Origin: Micropruina glycogenica
GTDB taxonomy: Bacteria > Actinomycetota > Actinomycetes > Propionibacteriales > Propionibacteriaceae
Length of the DNA: 64,000 bases
Direction: 5' to 3'
NCBI RefSeq assembly: GCF_900289045.1
Contig: NZ_LT985188.1
Span: 1,612,001-1,676,000, forward strand
Shown here: positions 9,646-18,750 of the stretch, piece after piece
How positions within the stretch are numbered: the first letter of the stretch is position 1
Layout of the letters: each line of letters opens with the position of its first letter
Position numbers and translations under genes: made by a program
The notes under the pieces: generated by a model
Told to the model about the DNA's origin: nothing
The model's database searches: none
Seen by the model: only the letters and a program-made list of their open reading frames with translations

Positions 9646-12087
9646 TCAGCCTTCACGCAGGTTGACCAGCACCTCGTCCAGATCGTCGGGCTTCACCAGC
9701 ACCTCACGCGGCTTCGAACCCTCGGACGGCCCGACCACTCCCCTGGTTTCGAGAATGTCCATCAGTCGTCCGGCCTTCGCGAAACCTACCCGCAGCTTGC
9801 GCTGCAGCATCGACGTCGAACCCAACTGCAGGTTCACCACCAGGGTGGCCGCCTCGAGCACAAGTTCGAGGTCGTCGCCGATGTCTTCGGCCACCTTCGT
9901 GGAGGTCTCGGCGGGTGCGGCGACATCGTCGCGGTACTGCGCCGGCAGCTGATCGGTGACCAGCTTCACCACCTGGCGAATCTCGGCCTCGGTGACCCAC
10001 GCGCCCTGCACCCGGATCGCCTTCGACGCCCCCATCGGCAGGAAGAGCCCGTCGCCCTGGCCGACCAGCTTCTCGGCGCCGGGCGAGTCGAGAATGACCC
10101 GCGAATCGGTCATCGACGCCGTGGCGAACGCCAGCCGCGACGGCACATTGGCCTTGATCAGCCCGGTCACCACGTCGGTGGACGGACGCTGCGTGGCCAG
10201 CACCAGGTGGATGCCCGCGGCCCGCGCCAGCTGGGTGATGCGCACGATCGAGTCCTCCACGTCGCGCGGAGCCACCATCATCAGGTCGGCCAACTCGTCG
10301 ACGATCACCATCAGGTACGGGTAGGGCGCCAGCACCCGCTCAGAGCCCGGCGGCAGCTTCACCGCACCGGCGTTGACAGCCTTGTTGAAGTCGTCCACAT
10401 GCCTGAAGCCGAACGCGGCCAGGTCGTCGTAGCGGGTGTCCATCTCGCGGCAGACCCACTGCAGCGCCTCGGCGGCCTTCTTGGGGCTGGTGATGATCGG
10501 CGTGACCAGGTGCGGAATGCCCTCGTAGTGGGTGAGCTCCACCCGCTTGGGGTCGACCAGCAGCAGCTGCACCTCGTCGGGGGTGGCCCGCATCATGATC
10601 GATGTGATCAGCGAGTTCACGAAGCTCGACTTGCCCGAACCGGTGGCGCCGGCCACCAGCAGGTGCGGCATCTTGGCCATGTTGGCCACCACGTAGCCGC
10701 CCTCGACGTCTTTGCCCAGGCCGACCGTCATCGGGTGGTGGTCGTTGCGGGCCACCGGGCTGCGCAGCACGTCACCCAACGACACGATCTCTTTGTCGGC
10801 GTTGGGAATCTCGATGCCGATCGCCGATTTGCCCGGAATCGGCGACAGAATGCGCACATCGGCCGACGCCACCGCGTAGGCGATGTTCTTGGCCAGCGCG
10901 GTGACCTTTTCGACCTTCACTCCGGGGCCGAGTTCGACTTCGTAGCGGGTGACCGTCGGGCCACGCATGTAGCCGGTGACAGTGGCGTCGATCTCGAACT
11001 GCCGCAGCACCTCGGTGAGCCGTCCGACCACCGCGTCGGACGCCTGGGTGCGCGCCTTGGGCACCGAGCCCGCCTTGAGCACCATCGGCTCGGGCAGCAC
11101 GTACTGCACGTCGCCGGTCAGTTGCAGCTGCTCGGCTCGGGCCGTCACGTGGCTGTGTTCAGGGGCCGCCAGCTCGTGCTGCTCGGGCGCGACCGGCGCC
11201 CGTCCAGCCGTGACCGGTGCGACATCGACCTGCTCGGGTTCGGGCTCGTCATCGGCCCAATGGTCGATCTCGGGCGGTTCGGTGTCGCCCACGATGGGGG
11301 TGTCGTAGGCCTCGTCGACGCCGTATTTCAGGTCGGGCGCGGGCTCGGGCCGGGTGGGCAGCTTGGCCTTGAACTCGGCGAACCGGTTGGCCAGTTCGTG
11401 CAGCGGAATGCCGATGATCACCAACACGCCGAACAGCAGCAGCAGAATCAGCAGCGGCACCGCCACCCACACCGTGACCAGGTCGGCCAGAATCGTGGAC
11501 GCGATGAACCCCAGCGCACCGCCGGCCTCACGCACGGCCTCGGCGTTGGGAAAGCGCGGCATGCCCTTGCTGATGTGAATCAGCCCCAGCAGGCCGAGCA
11601 GGGCGCTGGTCCAGCCGACCACCTGGCGTCCGGCCGGGCCGTTGTTCTCGGGGTGCCGCAGCGTGCGCCACGCCATCGCCAGACCGAGCAGGGGCAGTGC
11701 GACGCTCAGCGAGCCGAACACCGTGCTGATGCCCACGTGCACCCAGCGCCCGACCGCCCCGGGAATGCCGAACCAGAACTCGCCGGCGATCAGCACGGCC
11801 AGGCCGATCAGGGCCAGGCCGGCGCCGTCACGGCGCAGGGCCGGGTCGAGGTCGCGCGCGCTGTGTCCGATGCCGCGCGCCAGGGCGCCGACGCCGCGGG
11901 CCAGTCCGTTCCAGACCGCGGCGATGCCGCGACCCAGCGCGGGCAGCACACCCGAGGACTGTTTCTTCGCCGGGGTGCGCCGCGTGGTCGTGCGGGCCGG
12001 TGGTTTCTTGCTTCCGGACGACCGCGGTGCGGAACTGCGCTGAGCGCTGTTACGAGACCGCGGCGGGGAAGACGCGCGGGTCGCCAT
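9646..12087 (-). CDS. ftsK: DNA translocase FtsK/SpoIIIE
   Basis: 813-residue septal DNA pump. A basic, serine/proline-rich N-terminus is followed by about four transmembrane helices (about residues 85-235), an acidic linker (240-320), the FtsK alpha domain, the AAA+ motor with Walker A GATGSGKSS and Walker B LMVIVDELADLMM, and a C-terminal gamma winged helix (about 745-810). ATG at 12087 has TAGGGT (12099-12094) 6 nt before it, so the transcript is probably leaderless. First gene upstream of rimO, separated by the repeat hairpin. Confidence 0.96.
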   Translation of the reverse strand: MATRASSPPRSRNSAQRSSAPRSSGSKKPPARTTTRRTPAKKQSSGVLPALGRGIAAVWNGLARGVGALARGIGHSARDLDPALRRDGAGLALIGLAVLIAGEFWFGIPGAVGRWVHVGISTVFGSLSVALPLLGLAMAWRTLRHPENNGPAGRQVVGWTSALLGLLGLIHISKGMPRFPNAEAVREAGGALGFIASTILADLVTVWVAVPLLILLLLFGVLVIIGIPLHELANRFAEFKAKLPTRPEPAPDLKYGVDEAYDTPIVGDTEPPEIDHWADDEPEPEQVDVAPVTAGRAPVAPEQHELAAPEHSHVTARAEQLQLTGDVQYVLPEPMVLKAGSVPKARTQASDAVVGRLTEVLRQFEIDATVTGYMRGPTVTRYEVELGPGVKVEKVTALAKNIAYAVASADVRILSPIPGKSAIGIEIPNADKEIVSLGDVLRSPVARNDHHPMTVGLGKDVEGGYVVANMAKMPHLLVAGATGSGKSSFVNSLITSIMMRATPDEVQLLLVDPKRVELTHYEGIPHLVTPIITSPKKAAEALQWVCREMDTRYDDLAAFGFRHVDDFNKAVNAGAVKLPPGSERVLAPYPYLMVIVDELADLMMVAPRDVEDSIVRITQLARAAGIHLVLATQRPSTDVVTGLIKANVPSRLAFATASMTDSRVILDSPGAEKLVGQGDGLFLPMGASKAIRVQGAWVTEAEIRQVVKLVTDQLPAQYRDDVAAPAETSTKVAEDIGDDLELVLEAATLVVNLQLGSTSMLQRKLRVGFAKAGRLMDILETRGVVGPSEGSKPREVLVKPDDLDEVLVNLREG

Positions 12088-12180
12088 GGCGCCACCCTAG
12101 GCCAAAGCTGTGAAGCGGCACAGTGACCACGCCGCTGGGTCGGGCACGGGGAGTCCGACCTACTCGGGACCACCGCCCTC

Positions 12181-12307
12181 GGGGACAGTTCTCGAACAGT
12201 CACGGGACGGTTCTCCAACCAACAAGGGGACGGTTCTCCAACCAACAAGGGGACGGTTCTCCAACCAACAAGGGGACGGTTCTCCAACCGTTGGAGAACC
12301 GTCCCCA
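12181..12307 (+). repeat. Family A array with 23-bp period and terminal inverted copy
   Basis: Plus-strand cores begin at about 12181 (variant), 12203, 12226, 12249 and 12272. The last four are spaced exactly 23 bp, and units read GGGGACGGTTCTCCAACC plus AACAA. The array closes with an inverted copy at 12296-12306, so the final unit can fold into a hairpin. The reading frame that crosses the array into ggt is not coding. Confidence 0.85.
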
Positions 12308-12362
12308 TCCATTCGGAGTCCCCAACACGTTCAGCACCGTCCCCGGTGAATACGATGCTGCG

Positions 12363-13907
12363 ATGAGCGGCTCTCGGGGTTTCGTGGCCAGCGCTGATGC
12401 CCGCGCCAGTGAGGCGGGGCTGGCCGTGCTCGCCTCGGGCGGCAACGCGGTCGACGCCGCGATCGCCGCGAACGCCGTGCTGGCCGTCACTGCACCGCAC
12501 CTGTGCGGGCTGGGCGGCGACCTGATGGCCCTGGTGTACGCCCACGGGTCGGTCGATTGCCTGATCTCTGCCGGCCGCGCCGGGTCGTTCAGCGACCCTG
12601 CCGCGATGCGTGCTCAGGGTCTCACGACCATGCCGCTGGTGGGCGACCCTCGCAGCGTCACGATTCCCGGCTGCGTGGACGGCCTGCTGGCCCTGCAACG
12701 GCGCTACGGCACGCGGGCCATGGACGACTTGTTCGCGCCGGCGATCGCCCTGGCCGAGCGCGGATTCATGGCGGGCGCACCGCTGGCGGCGTCGGTTGCT
12801 CGGCTGGGTGAACCGGCGCGCCGGCAGCTGAGCGAACTGAGTCGCCAGGTGGTCGACGAGTCATCGGTGGTGCGTCGTCCGGGCGTGGCGCGCACCCTGC
12901 GAACCGTGTCGGCGTGTGGACGCGAGGGCTTCTACCGCGGCGAGTTCGGCTCCGGGCTGCTGACCATGCGCGGCAGCACCATCACCCCCACCGACCTGGC
13001 GACGGACTGCGCCCGCTGGACGACGCCTTTGCGCGCCCGCGCCTGGGGTGTGGAGTTGTGGGTGGCTCCCCCGCCGTCGCAGGGCTACCTGCTGCCCGCG
13101 TCGGCGGTGTTGGCGCAATCGTGCGACCTGCCCGATCCGTCGGACGTCGCCTGGGCCGACCTACTGATCGCCTGCGCCACCACCGTGGGTTTCGACCGGC
13201 CCGAGGTGCTCTACGACGGTGCCGACGGCGAGCACCTGCTGGCCAGGGCCGCCGCGCGGGGTGAGTGGCTGGGGCGTCCGCGCCAGCAATCACCCGGCCA
13301 GGCGGGCGACACCACCTACCTGTGCGTGACCGACGCCGACGGCATGGCGGTGTCGCTGATTCAGTCGAACGCCGCCGGGTTCGGGTCGCAGTTGGCCGAG
13401 CCGTCCACGCAGATCAACCTGCACAACCGCGGGCTCGGCTTCAACCTGATCGCCGGCCACCCGGCCGAGCTCACCCCCGGCAAGCGGCCCCCGCACACCC
13501 TGGTGCCGGCCATGGCCACCGACGATCAGGGGCTGCGGGCGGTGTTCGGCACGATGGGCGGCGACGCCCAGCCGCAGATTCTGCTGCAACTGGCGGCGCG
13601 GCTGTTTCACCACGGTCAATGGCCGGCCGATGCCGTGGACGCCGGGCGCTGGGCGTTGCGCGCCCCGACCGGTTTCGACACCTGGACCAGCGGCGAGACC
13701 GAGGTCGCCGTCGAGGCGCAGGCGCCACCCTCATGGTTGCCGGGGCTGGCCGACCGGGGCCATCGCGTGGTTCGGCTGCCTGCGTTCGACTCGGCGGTGG
13801 GGCACGCGCACGTGATCGCCCGCCGTCCGGACGGCAGTTGGGCCGCCGCCGCCGATCCCCGCACGGTGATCGGCTCGGCGGCCGGGCCGGTCGTCAAAAC
13901 GAAGTGA
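12363..13907 (+). CDS. ggt: Gamma-glutamyltransferase-family Ntn hydrolase
   Basis: 514 residues with N-terminal ASEAGLAVLASGGNAVDAAIA and GGDLMALVY signatures. The candidate catalytic threonine is T317 in GDTTYLCVTD, preceded by the usual autoprocessing site. No signal peptide is seen, so this is a cytosolic GGT-like protein (glutathione-type or other gamma-glutamyl substrates unknown). ATG at 12363 preceded by TACGAT (12351-12356) with 6 nt, predicting a leaderless mRNA. Divergent from ftsK across the repeat array. Confidence 0.88.
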   Translation: MSGSRGFVASADARASEAGLAVLASGGNAVDAAIAANAVLAVTAPHLCGLGGDLMALVYAHGSVDCLISAGRAGSFSDPAAMRAQGLTTMPLVGDPRSVTIPGCVDGLLALQRRYGTRAMDDLFAPAIALAERGFMAGAPLAASVARLGEPARRQLSELSRQVVDESSVVRRPGVARTLRTVSACGREGFYRGEFGSGLLTMRGSTITPTDLATDCARWTTPLRARAWGVELWVAPPPSQGYLLPASAVLAQSCDLPDPSDVAWADLLIACATTVGFDRPEVLYDGADGEHLLARAAARGEWLGRPRQQSPGQAGDTTYLCVTDADGMAVSLIQSNAAGFGSQLAEPSTQINLHNRGLGFNLIAGHPAELTPGKRPPHTLVPAMATDDQGLRAVFGTMGGDAQPQILLQLAARLFHHGQWPADAVDAGRWALRAPTGFDTWTSGETEVAVEAQAPPSWLPGLADRGHRVVRLPAFDSAVGHAHVIARRPDGSWAAAADPRTVIGSAAGPVVKTK

Positions 13908-13932
13908 GTGTGCCGCACGTCCGGCTCAGAAA

Positions 13933-13994
13933 TGAACCGAAGGAACCGTCCCTGAACCGAAGGAATCGTCCCTGAACCGACGGAACCGTCCGTG
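13933..13994 (+). repeat. Degenerate family A direct repeats
   Basis: Three 20-bp units of the form TGAACCGAAGGAACCGTCCC start at 13933, 13953 and 13973, with small changes in the second and third. They lie between the convergent ggt and hydrolase genes. Confidence 0.6.
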
Positions 13995-14010
13995 AAGCAT
14001 TGCATTCGCA

Positions 14011-15000
14011 TCACGCGGCCACCAGTGCATCGCCGGCATGCAGCAGGCCGAGCACCTGGGTCTGCAGTGCGCCGTCCCAGAGCGCCTCGATGTGGGTCAA
14101 CGGGTTCACCCGGTGACTCGCGGCGAAGGGCAGTCGCGCGCTGGTGTCGGCGACCACCAGGTCTCCCTCACCCTCGCGCAGCGCCGGAGCCAGCAGGGCG
14201 AGCCGGTCGAGCACACCGAGCAGTTCGGCCAACCCCCTGGCCCGCATGAGCCTGACCGGCGCGGGCCGAGCCCCAGAATCGTGCGGCGCGGCCAGCAGGT
14301 GCCTGATGCGTCCCAGGTCGGCGCTGGTGCCGCCGAAGGTGTGCCATGCGATGCCCGTGGGTGGCGTCCGCCGAGCGAGGTCGCGCAGCAGCGCACTGCC
14401 CGGCGCGAGCTCGGCCACTGCGGGCGACCCTGACAGCAGGCACAGCGCGGCCAGCACCGCCGGACGCAGCCCGAGCGACCCCACCAGGCCCTTCACCCGC
14501 TGCACAGCGCCGTCCACGCGTACGGTGAGGCCGGCCAAGTCGGACCCCTGATGCGGTGAATGCAGCGTGACGACCCGTTCGATGCGCTCGAGCACACCCG
14601 CCAGCGCGACGTTGTGGGCGGCGCGGTCGATGAACGCCCGGGCGAGTAGTCCGCCCCGGCTGTGCGCCACGATCACCAGGGGCAGGCGACGTAGCCGCCG
14701 GTCGGTGCTGAGGGGGCCCGCGGCGATGCGCAACAACTGGTCGACGTTGGGCTCCAGGGTGCCCAGCGGCTCCGACTGCCGATAGCTCAGGGTGCTGAAC
14801 CCGGCGCCCAGCAAAGCGTCTCGCCAACTGCCGGCGTCTCGGCCCGGACGCGTCAGGCTCGCCAGATCACCGGCGAAGCCGTGCAGCAGGATCACCAGCG
14901 GAACGTCCGGTTGCAGTGGGCCGTGCAGTTGCACCGCCGTGCCGTCGGGCAGCGTCAGCGGACGCCGTGCGACGTGCACCATCGTGGCCACCTCGGTCAT
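14011..15000 (-). CDS. Alpha/beta-hydrolase (lipase-like)
   Basis: 329 residues. LHGFAGD near residue 40 forms the oxyanion hole, and the nucleophile elbow is AHSRGGL (serine of HSRGG). Candidate Asp/His partners are EGEGDLVVAD and NPLTHIEAL near the C-terminus. The family resembles PGAP1/lipase-like esterases acting on acyl esters; the substrate is unknown. ATG at 15000 was chosen because GGGGGGAGG lies just upstream, although the frame is open 21 codons further. No signal peptide. Confidence 0.8.
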   Translation of the reverse strand: MTEVATMVHVARRPLTLPDGTAVQLHGPLQPDVPLVILLHGFAGDLASLTRPGRDAGSWRDALLGAGFSTLSYRQSEPLGTLEPNVDQLLRIAAGPLSTDRRLRRLPLVIVAHSRGGLLARAFIDRAAHNVALAGVLERIERVVTLHSPHQGSDLAGLTVRVDGAVQRVKGLVGSLGLRPAVLAALCLLSGSPAVAELAPGSALLRDLARRTPPTGIAWHTFGGTSADLGRIRHLLAAPHDSGARPAPVRLMRARGLAELLGVLDRLALLAPALREGEGDLVVADTSARLPFAASHRVNPLTHIEALWDGALQTQVLGLLHAGDALVAA

Positions 15001-15093
15001 GGCAGACACCTCCCCCCGAATGAGGTCAGGAGGCGGGCCGCGGTGGATTGATACCGACGACACCGGCTTGACGATGAGCTGATAACCCCGAGC

Positions 15094-15147
15094 GGTCTCG
15101 ACACGCTCAACCGGCGGTCAAACCACCCGTCGACACGCTCGACCGCG
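15094..15147 (+). repeat. Family E repeats (GTCTCGACACGCTCAACCGG type)
   Basis: Two copies (from about 15094 and 15128) of the actinobacterial GTCTCGACACGCTCGACCG-type repeat between the hydrolase and thiL. Confidence 0.6.
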
Positions 15148-15149
15148 GC

Positions 15150-16097
15150 TCACTGGAAGTGTCGCCACCCGGCGTCCGATTCCCACTGCGCGCCGTCCAC
15201 GGTGACGGCCGGTTCGCCGGGCAGCACTCGTCCGATCACCCGCCAGCCGTCGGGCACCGAGTCTTCGGCGAACGTCGCCAGCAGAGCATGGTCGTCGCCG
15301 CCGCTGAGAACGAAGGTCAGTGGGTCTCCCCCGCCGACGGCTGCCGCCACCACGCTCTGCGGCTCGGCCACGTCGAGGGCTGACGTCTCGACGTCGATCG
15401 CCACCCCCGACGCCCGCGCCAGGTGGGCCAAGTCGGCCAGCAGTCCGTCGGAACAATCGATCATCGCCGTCGCACCGGCCTGCTGCGCCACGATGCCCTG
15501 GCCGTAGGGCGGCTCGGGCACCCGATGGGCCACCACGACCGCCCGCGGCGACCGGAACCCGCGGTTCAGCACCGTCAGACCGGCCGCCGCCCAGCCGAGC
15601 CGCCCGCATACCGCCACCACGTCGCCGGGCCGCGCGCCCGCCCTGGTCACCGGGGGACGCCCCTGCAGGTCGCCGAACACCGTGGCCGTGGCGGTGATGT
15701 CGCGGCCACGGGTGGTGTCACCGCCCAGCAACAGCACGCCGGCGTTCGCGCATTCCTCGCGCACGCCGAACGAGAACTCGCTCACCCAGGTGGCGTCGAG
15801 GTCGGACGGCACGGTGAGCGCCATCACCAGCCCCACCGGACGGGCGCCCATAGCCTCCAGATCTGACACCGCTGCCGCGACCGCCTTGCGTCCGACGTCG
15901 TTCGGGCTCGACCAGGCCCGGCGGAAGTGCACGTTCTCGACCATGGTGTCGGTCGAGACCGCCACGTCGCCGTCGACGGCGAACACCGCACAGTCGTCGC
16001 CGGGCCCCACCCTCACCGCCGGCGAGGTGGGCAACCCACTGGTGATCGCGCCGATCAACTCGAACTCGCCGGTCTCGGCCACCGAACGTCCTGCCAT
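15150..16097 (-). CDS. thiL: Thiamine-monophosphate kinase
   Basis: 315 residues of the PurM/ThiL ATP-binding fold. Visible motifs are GPGDDCAVF (about 32-40), STDTMVENVHF, LLLGGDTTRG and MIDCSDGLLADL. Phosphorylates thiamine monophosphate to the diphosphate. ATG at 16097, with TACGCT (16111-16106) 8 nt upstream. Divergent from rarD with only 42 bp between the start codons, so their promoters overlap. Confidence 0.94.
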   Translation of the reverse strand: MAGRSVAETGEFELIGAITSGLPTSPAVRVGPGDDCAVFAVDGDVAVSTDTMVENVHFRRAWSSPNDVGRKAVAAAVSDLEAMGARPVGLVMALTVPSDLDATWVSEFSFGVREECANAGVLLLGGDTTRGRDITATATVFGDLQGRPPVTRAGARPGDVVAVCGRLGWAAAGLTVLNRGFRSPRAVVVAHRVPEPPYGQGIVAQQAGATAMIDCSDGLLADLAHLARASGVAIDVETSALDVAEPQSVVAAAVGGGDPLTFVLSGGDDHALLATFAEDSVPDGWRVIGRVLPGEPAVTVDGAQWESDAGWRHFQ

Positions 16098-16139
16098 GAG
16101 AGTTGAGCGTAGAGGTTATGGAGTGGAAGCATCCGACCC

Positions 16140-17036
16140 GTGGCACCGATCTCGCGCAACCAGGCTTTGGGCGCCGCCGTTGCCGCCTACCTGCTGTGGG
16201 GCTTTCTGCCGCCGTTTCTGGCTGCGCTGAAGCCCGCCGGGCCCCTGGAGATTCTCGCGCACCGCATCGTCTGGTCGTTCGTGCTGGTGTTGATCGTGCT
16301 GCTCGCGATGCGCACCCGGTGGGACTGGCTGCGCACCAAGGTGTTCACCCGTCGCGCCCTGCCCACGCTGCTGGCCGCCGCAGCTCTGATCGGCACCAAC
16401 TGGCTGGTCTACATCTGGGCGGTGAACAACCACCACGTGGTCGAGGCGTCGCTGGGGTACTTCATCAACCCCCTGGTGAACGTGCTGTTCGGGGTGCTGA
16501 TCTTCGGCGAACGGCTGGGGCTGGGCGCGCGCATCGGCGGCTCGACCGTGCTGCTCGGCGTGGTGGTGATCTCGGCCGGCAACTGGGACGGCCTGTGGGT
16601 CTCGCTCACCCTGGCCTGCAGTTTCGGGCTGTACGGGGTGGTGAAGAAGCGCTCGACACTGACCGCGTTGCAGGGGCTGCTGATCGAGTCGGCATTTCTA
16701 ACGCCGTTGGCCCTGCCCTACCTGCTGTGGCTGGGCCCGCAGGGGCAGTTCGGCACGACCTGGACGATGAGCCTCATGCTGGTCGCGGCCGGTGCGGTCA
16801 CCGCGATTCCGCTGTGGTTCTTCGCGGTGGCGGCCCCGCGCCTGCAGTTCGGCGTGCTGGGGGTGCTGCAGTACGTGGCCCCGACCATTCAGTTTCTGCT
16901 CGGCATCACGCTGTTCGGCGAGCACGTGTCGATCTCGTACTGGATCGGCCTGGTCGGGGTGTGGATCGGCTCGGCGATCTACCTGACCATGACCATTCGC
17001 GACCACGAGGTGCCGGCGGTCGAAGAGCCCTGCTGA
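16140..17036 (+). CDS. rarD: RarD-type EamA-superfamily permease
   Basis: 298 residues with about ten hydrophobic helices in two EamA halves. The opening AYLLWGFLPPFLAAL and EILAHRIVWS are typical of RarD (chloramphenicol-sensitive protein family). Substrate unknown. GTG start at 16140. The last codons (GTCGAAGAGCCCTGCTGA) are copied again at 17163-17180 as part of a tandem duplication that also contains a family B hairpin. Confidence 0.9.
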   Translation: MAPISRNQALGAAVAAYLLWGFLPPFLAALKPAGPLEILAHRIVWSFVLVLIVLLAMRTRWDWLRTKVFTRRALPTLLAAAALIGTNWLVYIWAVNNHHVVEASLGYFINPLVNVLFGVLIFGERLGLGARIGGSTVLLGVVVISAGNWDGLWVSLTLACSFGLYGVVKKRSTLTALQGLLIESAFLTPLALPYLLWLGPQGQFGTTWTMSLMLVAAGAVTAIPLWFFAVAAPRLQFGVLGVLQYVAPTIQFLLGITLFGEHVSISYWIGLVGVWIGSAIYLTMTIRDHEVPAVEEPC

Positions 17037-17300
17037 GCGCCGGCCGGGCGCACGGGCGTCCACGCACGCGCCGCGACCGTTCACGTAGCTGCCTTTGTGA
17101 CACCCCGCTGCCCGCACGCCAGGCAGTGACGTGTCACGAGGGCAGTCACGTGAAAGCAGTCCGTCGAAGAGCCCTGCTGAGCGCCGGCCGGGGCGCACGG
17201 GCGTCCACGCACCCCGACCGTTCACGTAGCTGCCTTTGTGACACCCCGCTGCCCGCACGCAGGCAGTGACGTGTCGCGAGGGCAGTCACGTGAGGGCCGG
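17020..17300. repeat. Tandem duplication of about 140 bp copying the rarD 3' end, with two family B hairpins
   Basis: The segment beginning TCGAAGAGCCCTGCTGAGCG at 17020 recurs at 17164, with small indels (period 144 at the start, 141 at the hairpin). Each copy contains a family B palindrome, 17081-17153 and 17222-17293, with arms TCACGTAGCTGCCTTTGTGA and matching TCACGAGGGCAGTCACGTGA. No gene is visible between rarD and ddl (17037-17396). Confidence 0.85.
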
Positions 17301-17396
17301 CGGACGCGCTGGCGCACCGAAGCACCGTTGCGTACGGGTGCCGGGACGACCTCGGGCACCGATGCTCCGTGGGAACCCAACAGGCGACGGGCAGAG

Positions 17397-18509
17397 CTAG
17401 CGCAGGCCGACCGGACGCTCCAGGGCCTGGTCGATCAGGTCGGTGATCAGCGTCGTGTAGTCCAGGCCCGAGGCCGCCCAGAGCGACGGGAACATCGAGA
17501 TGTGGGTGAAGCCCGGCATGGTGTTGATCTCGTTGACCAGCACGTGCCCGTCGGCGGTGATGAACAGGTCGACCCGGGCCAACCCTTCGGCCCCCATGGC
17601 TTCGAAGGTGCGGGCGGCCACGTCGGCTGCCCGACGGCGCAGGTCGTCGTCCATCTCGGTGGGCACCAACAGGGCCGCGTCGTCGTCTGAGACGTACTTG
17701 GCGTCGAAGTCGTAGAAGGCGCCCGCCTCGCGCATCACGATCTCGCCAGGCAGTGACACCCGGGGCGCCGCGCCCCGACCGCCGAGCACGGCGAACTCGA
17801 TCTCACGAGCCCCCAGCACGGCTTCTTCGACCACCAGCTTGGGGTCGAACTTCTGCGCGAACAGCACGGCCTGTTCGAGCTCGTCCGCGCGGTCGACCTT
17901 GGTGATGCCGACGCTCGAACCGCCGCGGGCGGGCTTCACGAACAGCGGATAGCCGAGCTTGGCGATGCGGTCGATCGACTGCTCCCGCTGCTGGCGCCAC
18001 TGCCGGTCGGTGACCGTGACGAACCGGCACCCCGGCAATCCCGAGGCCGACAGGTGGCGCTTCATCAGGTCTTTGTCCATGCCGTTCGCGCTCGCCGCGA
18101 CGCCCGACCCCACATACCGCAGACCGAGCAGCTCGAACATGCCCTGAATGGTGCCGTCTTCGCCGAAGGGGCCGTGCAGCAGGGTGAACGCCACGTCGAA
18201 GTCGTGCAGGTCGACGAGCCGGTCGCCCTCGATGGTCGCCACCCGGGCGCCGCCGGCCTCGCCGGGCAGCAGCACGGCGGTGGCGCGCGACTCGCTCAAC
18301 CGGGGCAGCTCGTCGCCCTGCTTGCGCAGCGCACGCAGCTCGTCGGCCGGCACCTGAACCCAACGACCAGAAGGGGTGATGCCGATGCCGATCACGTCGA
18401 ACCGGTCGGCGTCGATGGCTCGGCTGACACCGCCGGCGGTCATGCACGAGACGTCGTGTTCCGAGCTGGCACCCCCGAAGACGATGCCCACCCGAATGCG
18501 TTGCGTCAT
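17397..18509 (-). CDS. ddl: D-alanine--D-alanine ligase
   Basis: 370 residues of the ATP-grasp fold. N-terminal GIVFGGASSEHDVSC, Mg/ATP motifs FVKPARGGSSVGI and VNEINTMPGFT. Makes D-Ala-D-Ala for peptidoglycan; the context gives no vanA-type cluster, so it is the housekeeping enzyme. ATG at 18509 with AGGAGG 5 nt upstream; an earlier ATG at 18536 lacks this. Monocistronic by appearance. Confidence 0.95.
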   Translation of the reverse strand: MTQRIRVGIVFGGASSEHDVSCMTAGGVSRAIDADRFDVIGIGITPSGRWVQVPADELRALRKQGDELPRLSESRATAVLLPGEAGGARVATIEGDRLVDLHDFDVAFTLLHGPFGEDGTIQGMFELLGLRYVGSGVAASANGMDKDLMKRHLSASGLPGCRFVTVTDRQWRQQREQSIDRIAKLGYPLFVKPARGGSSVGITKVDRADELEQAVLFAQKFDPKLVVEEAVLGAREIEFAVLGGRGAAPRVSLPGEIVMREAGAFYDFDAKYVSDDDAALLVPTEMDDDLRRRAADVAARTFEAMGAEGLARVDLFITADGHVLVNEINTMPGFTHISMFPSLWAASGLDYTTLITDLIDQALERPVGLR

Positions 18510-18651
18510 GCGTCCTCCTGTTGGTCGGGTGCACACGCCACCCTAGTGGTCGCCATCGCCGCCACGACGGACGCCACCGAGCTGTTCACGTGACGGGTTG
18601 CACCGGTTCGGGAGCAATGCACGGCGCAGCAACCCCACCGGCCGTGGGGCT

Positions 18652-18729
18652 TCGTGAAATGACGACCGGTTCTGGACGGCCGCCGGGCGACTGAGGCGCA
18701 GCAACGTCACGATCGGTCGTCATTCACGA
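18652..18729. repeat. Family C palindromic element
   Basis: Left arm TCGTGAAATGACGACCGG and right arm CGGTCGTCATTCACGA at the two ends of a 78-bp stretch. A related copy occurs at 62433-62507. It lies between plsC and ddl. Confidence 0.7.
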
Positions 18730-18750
18730 CCGCGCAGGCCCAGTCACGAG

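Noticed and set aside
12123-12362. N-terminal extension of ggt through the repeat array
   Set aside because: The encoded residues just translate the 23-bp repeats (GRFSNQQGDGSPT), and the GGT fold starts after ATG 12363, which has a promoter box 6 nt upstream.
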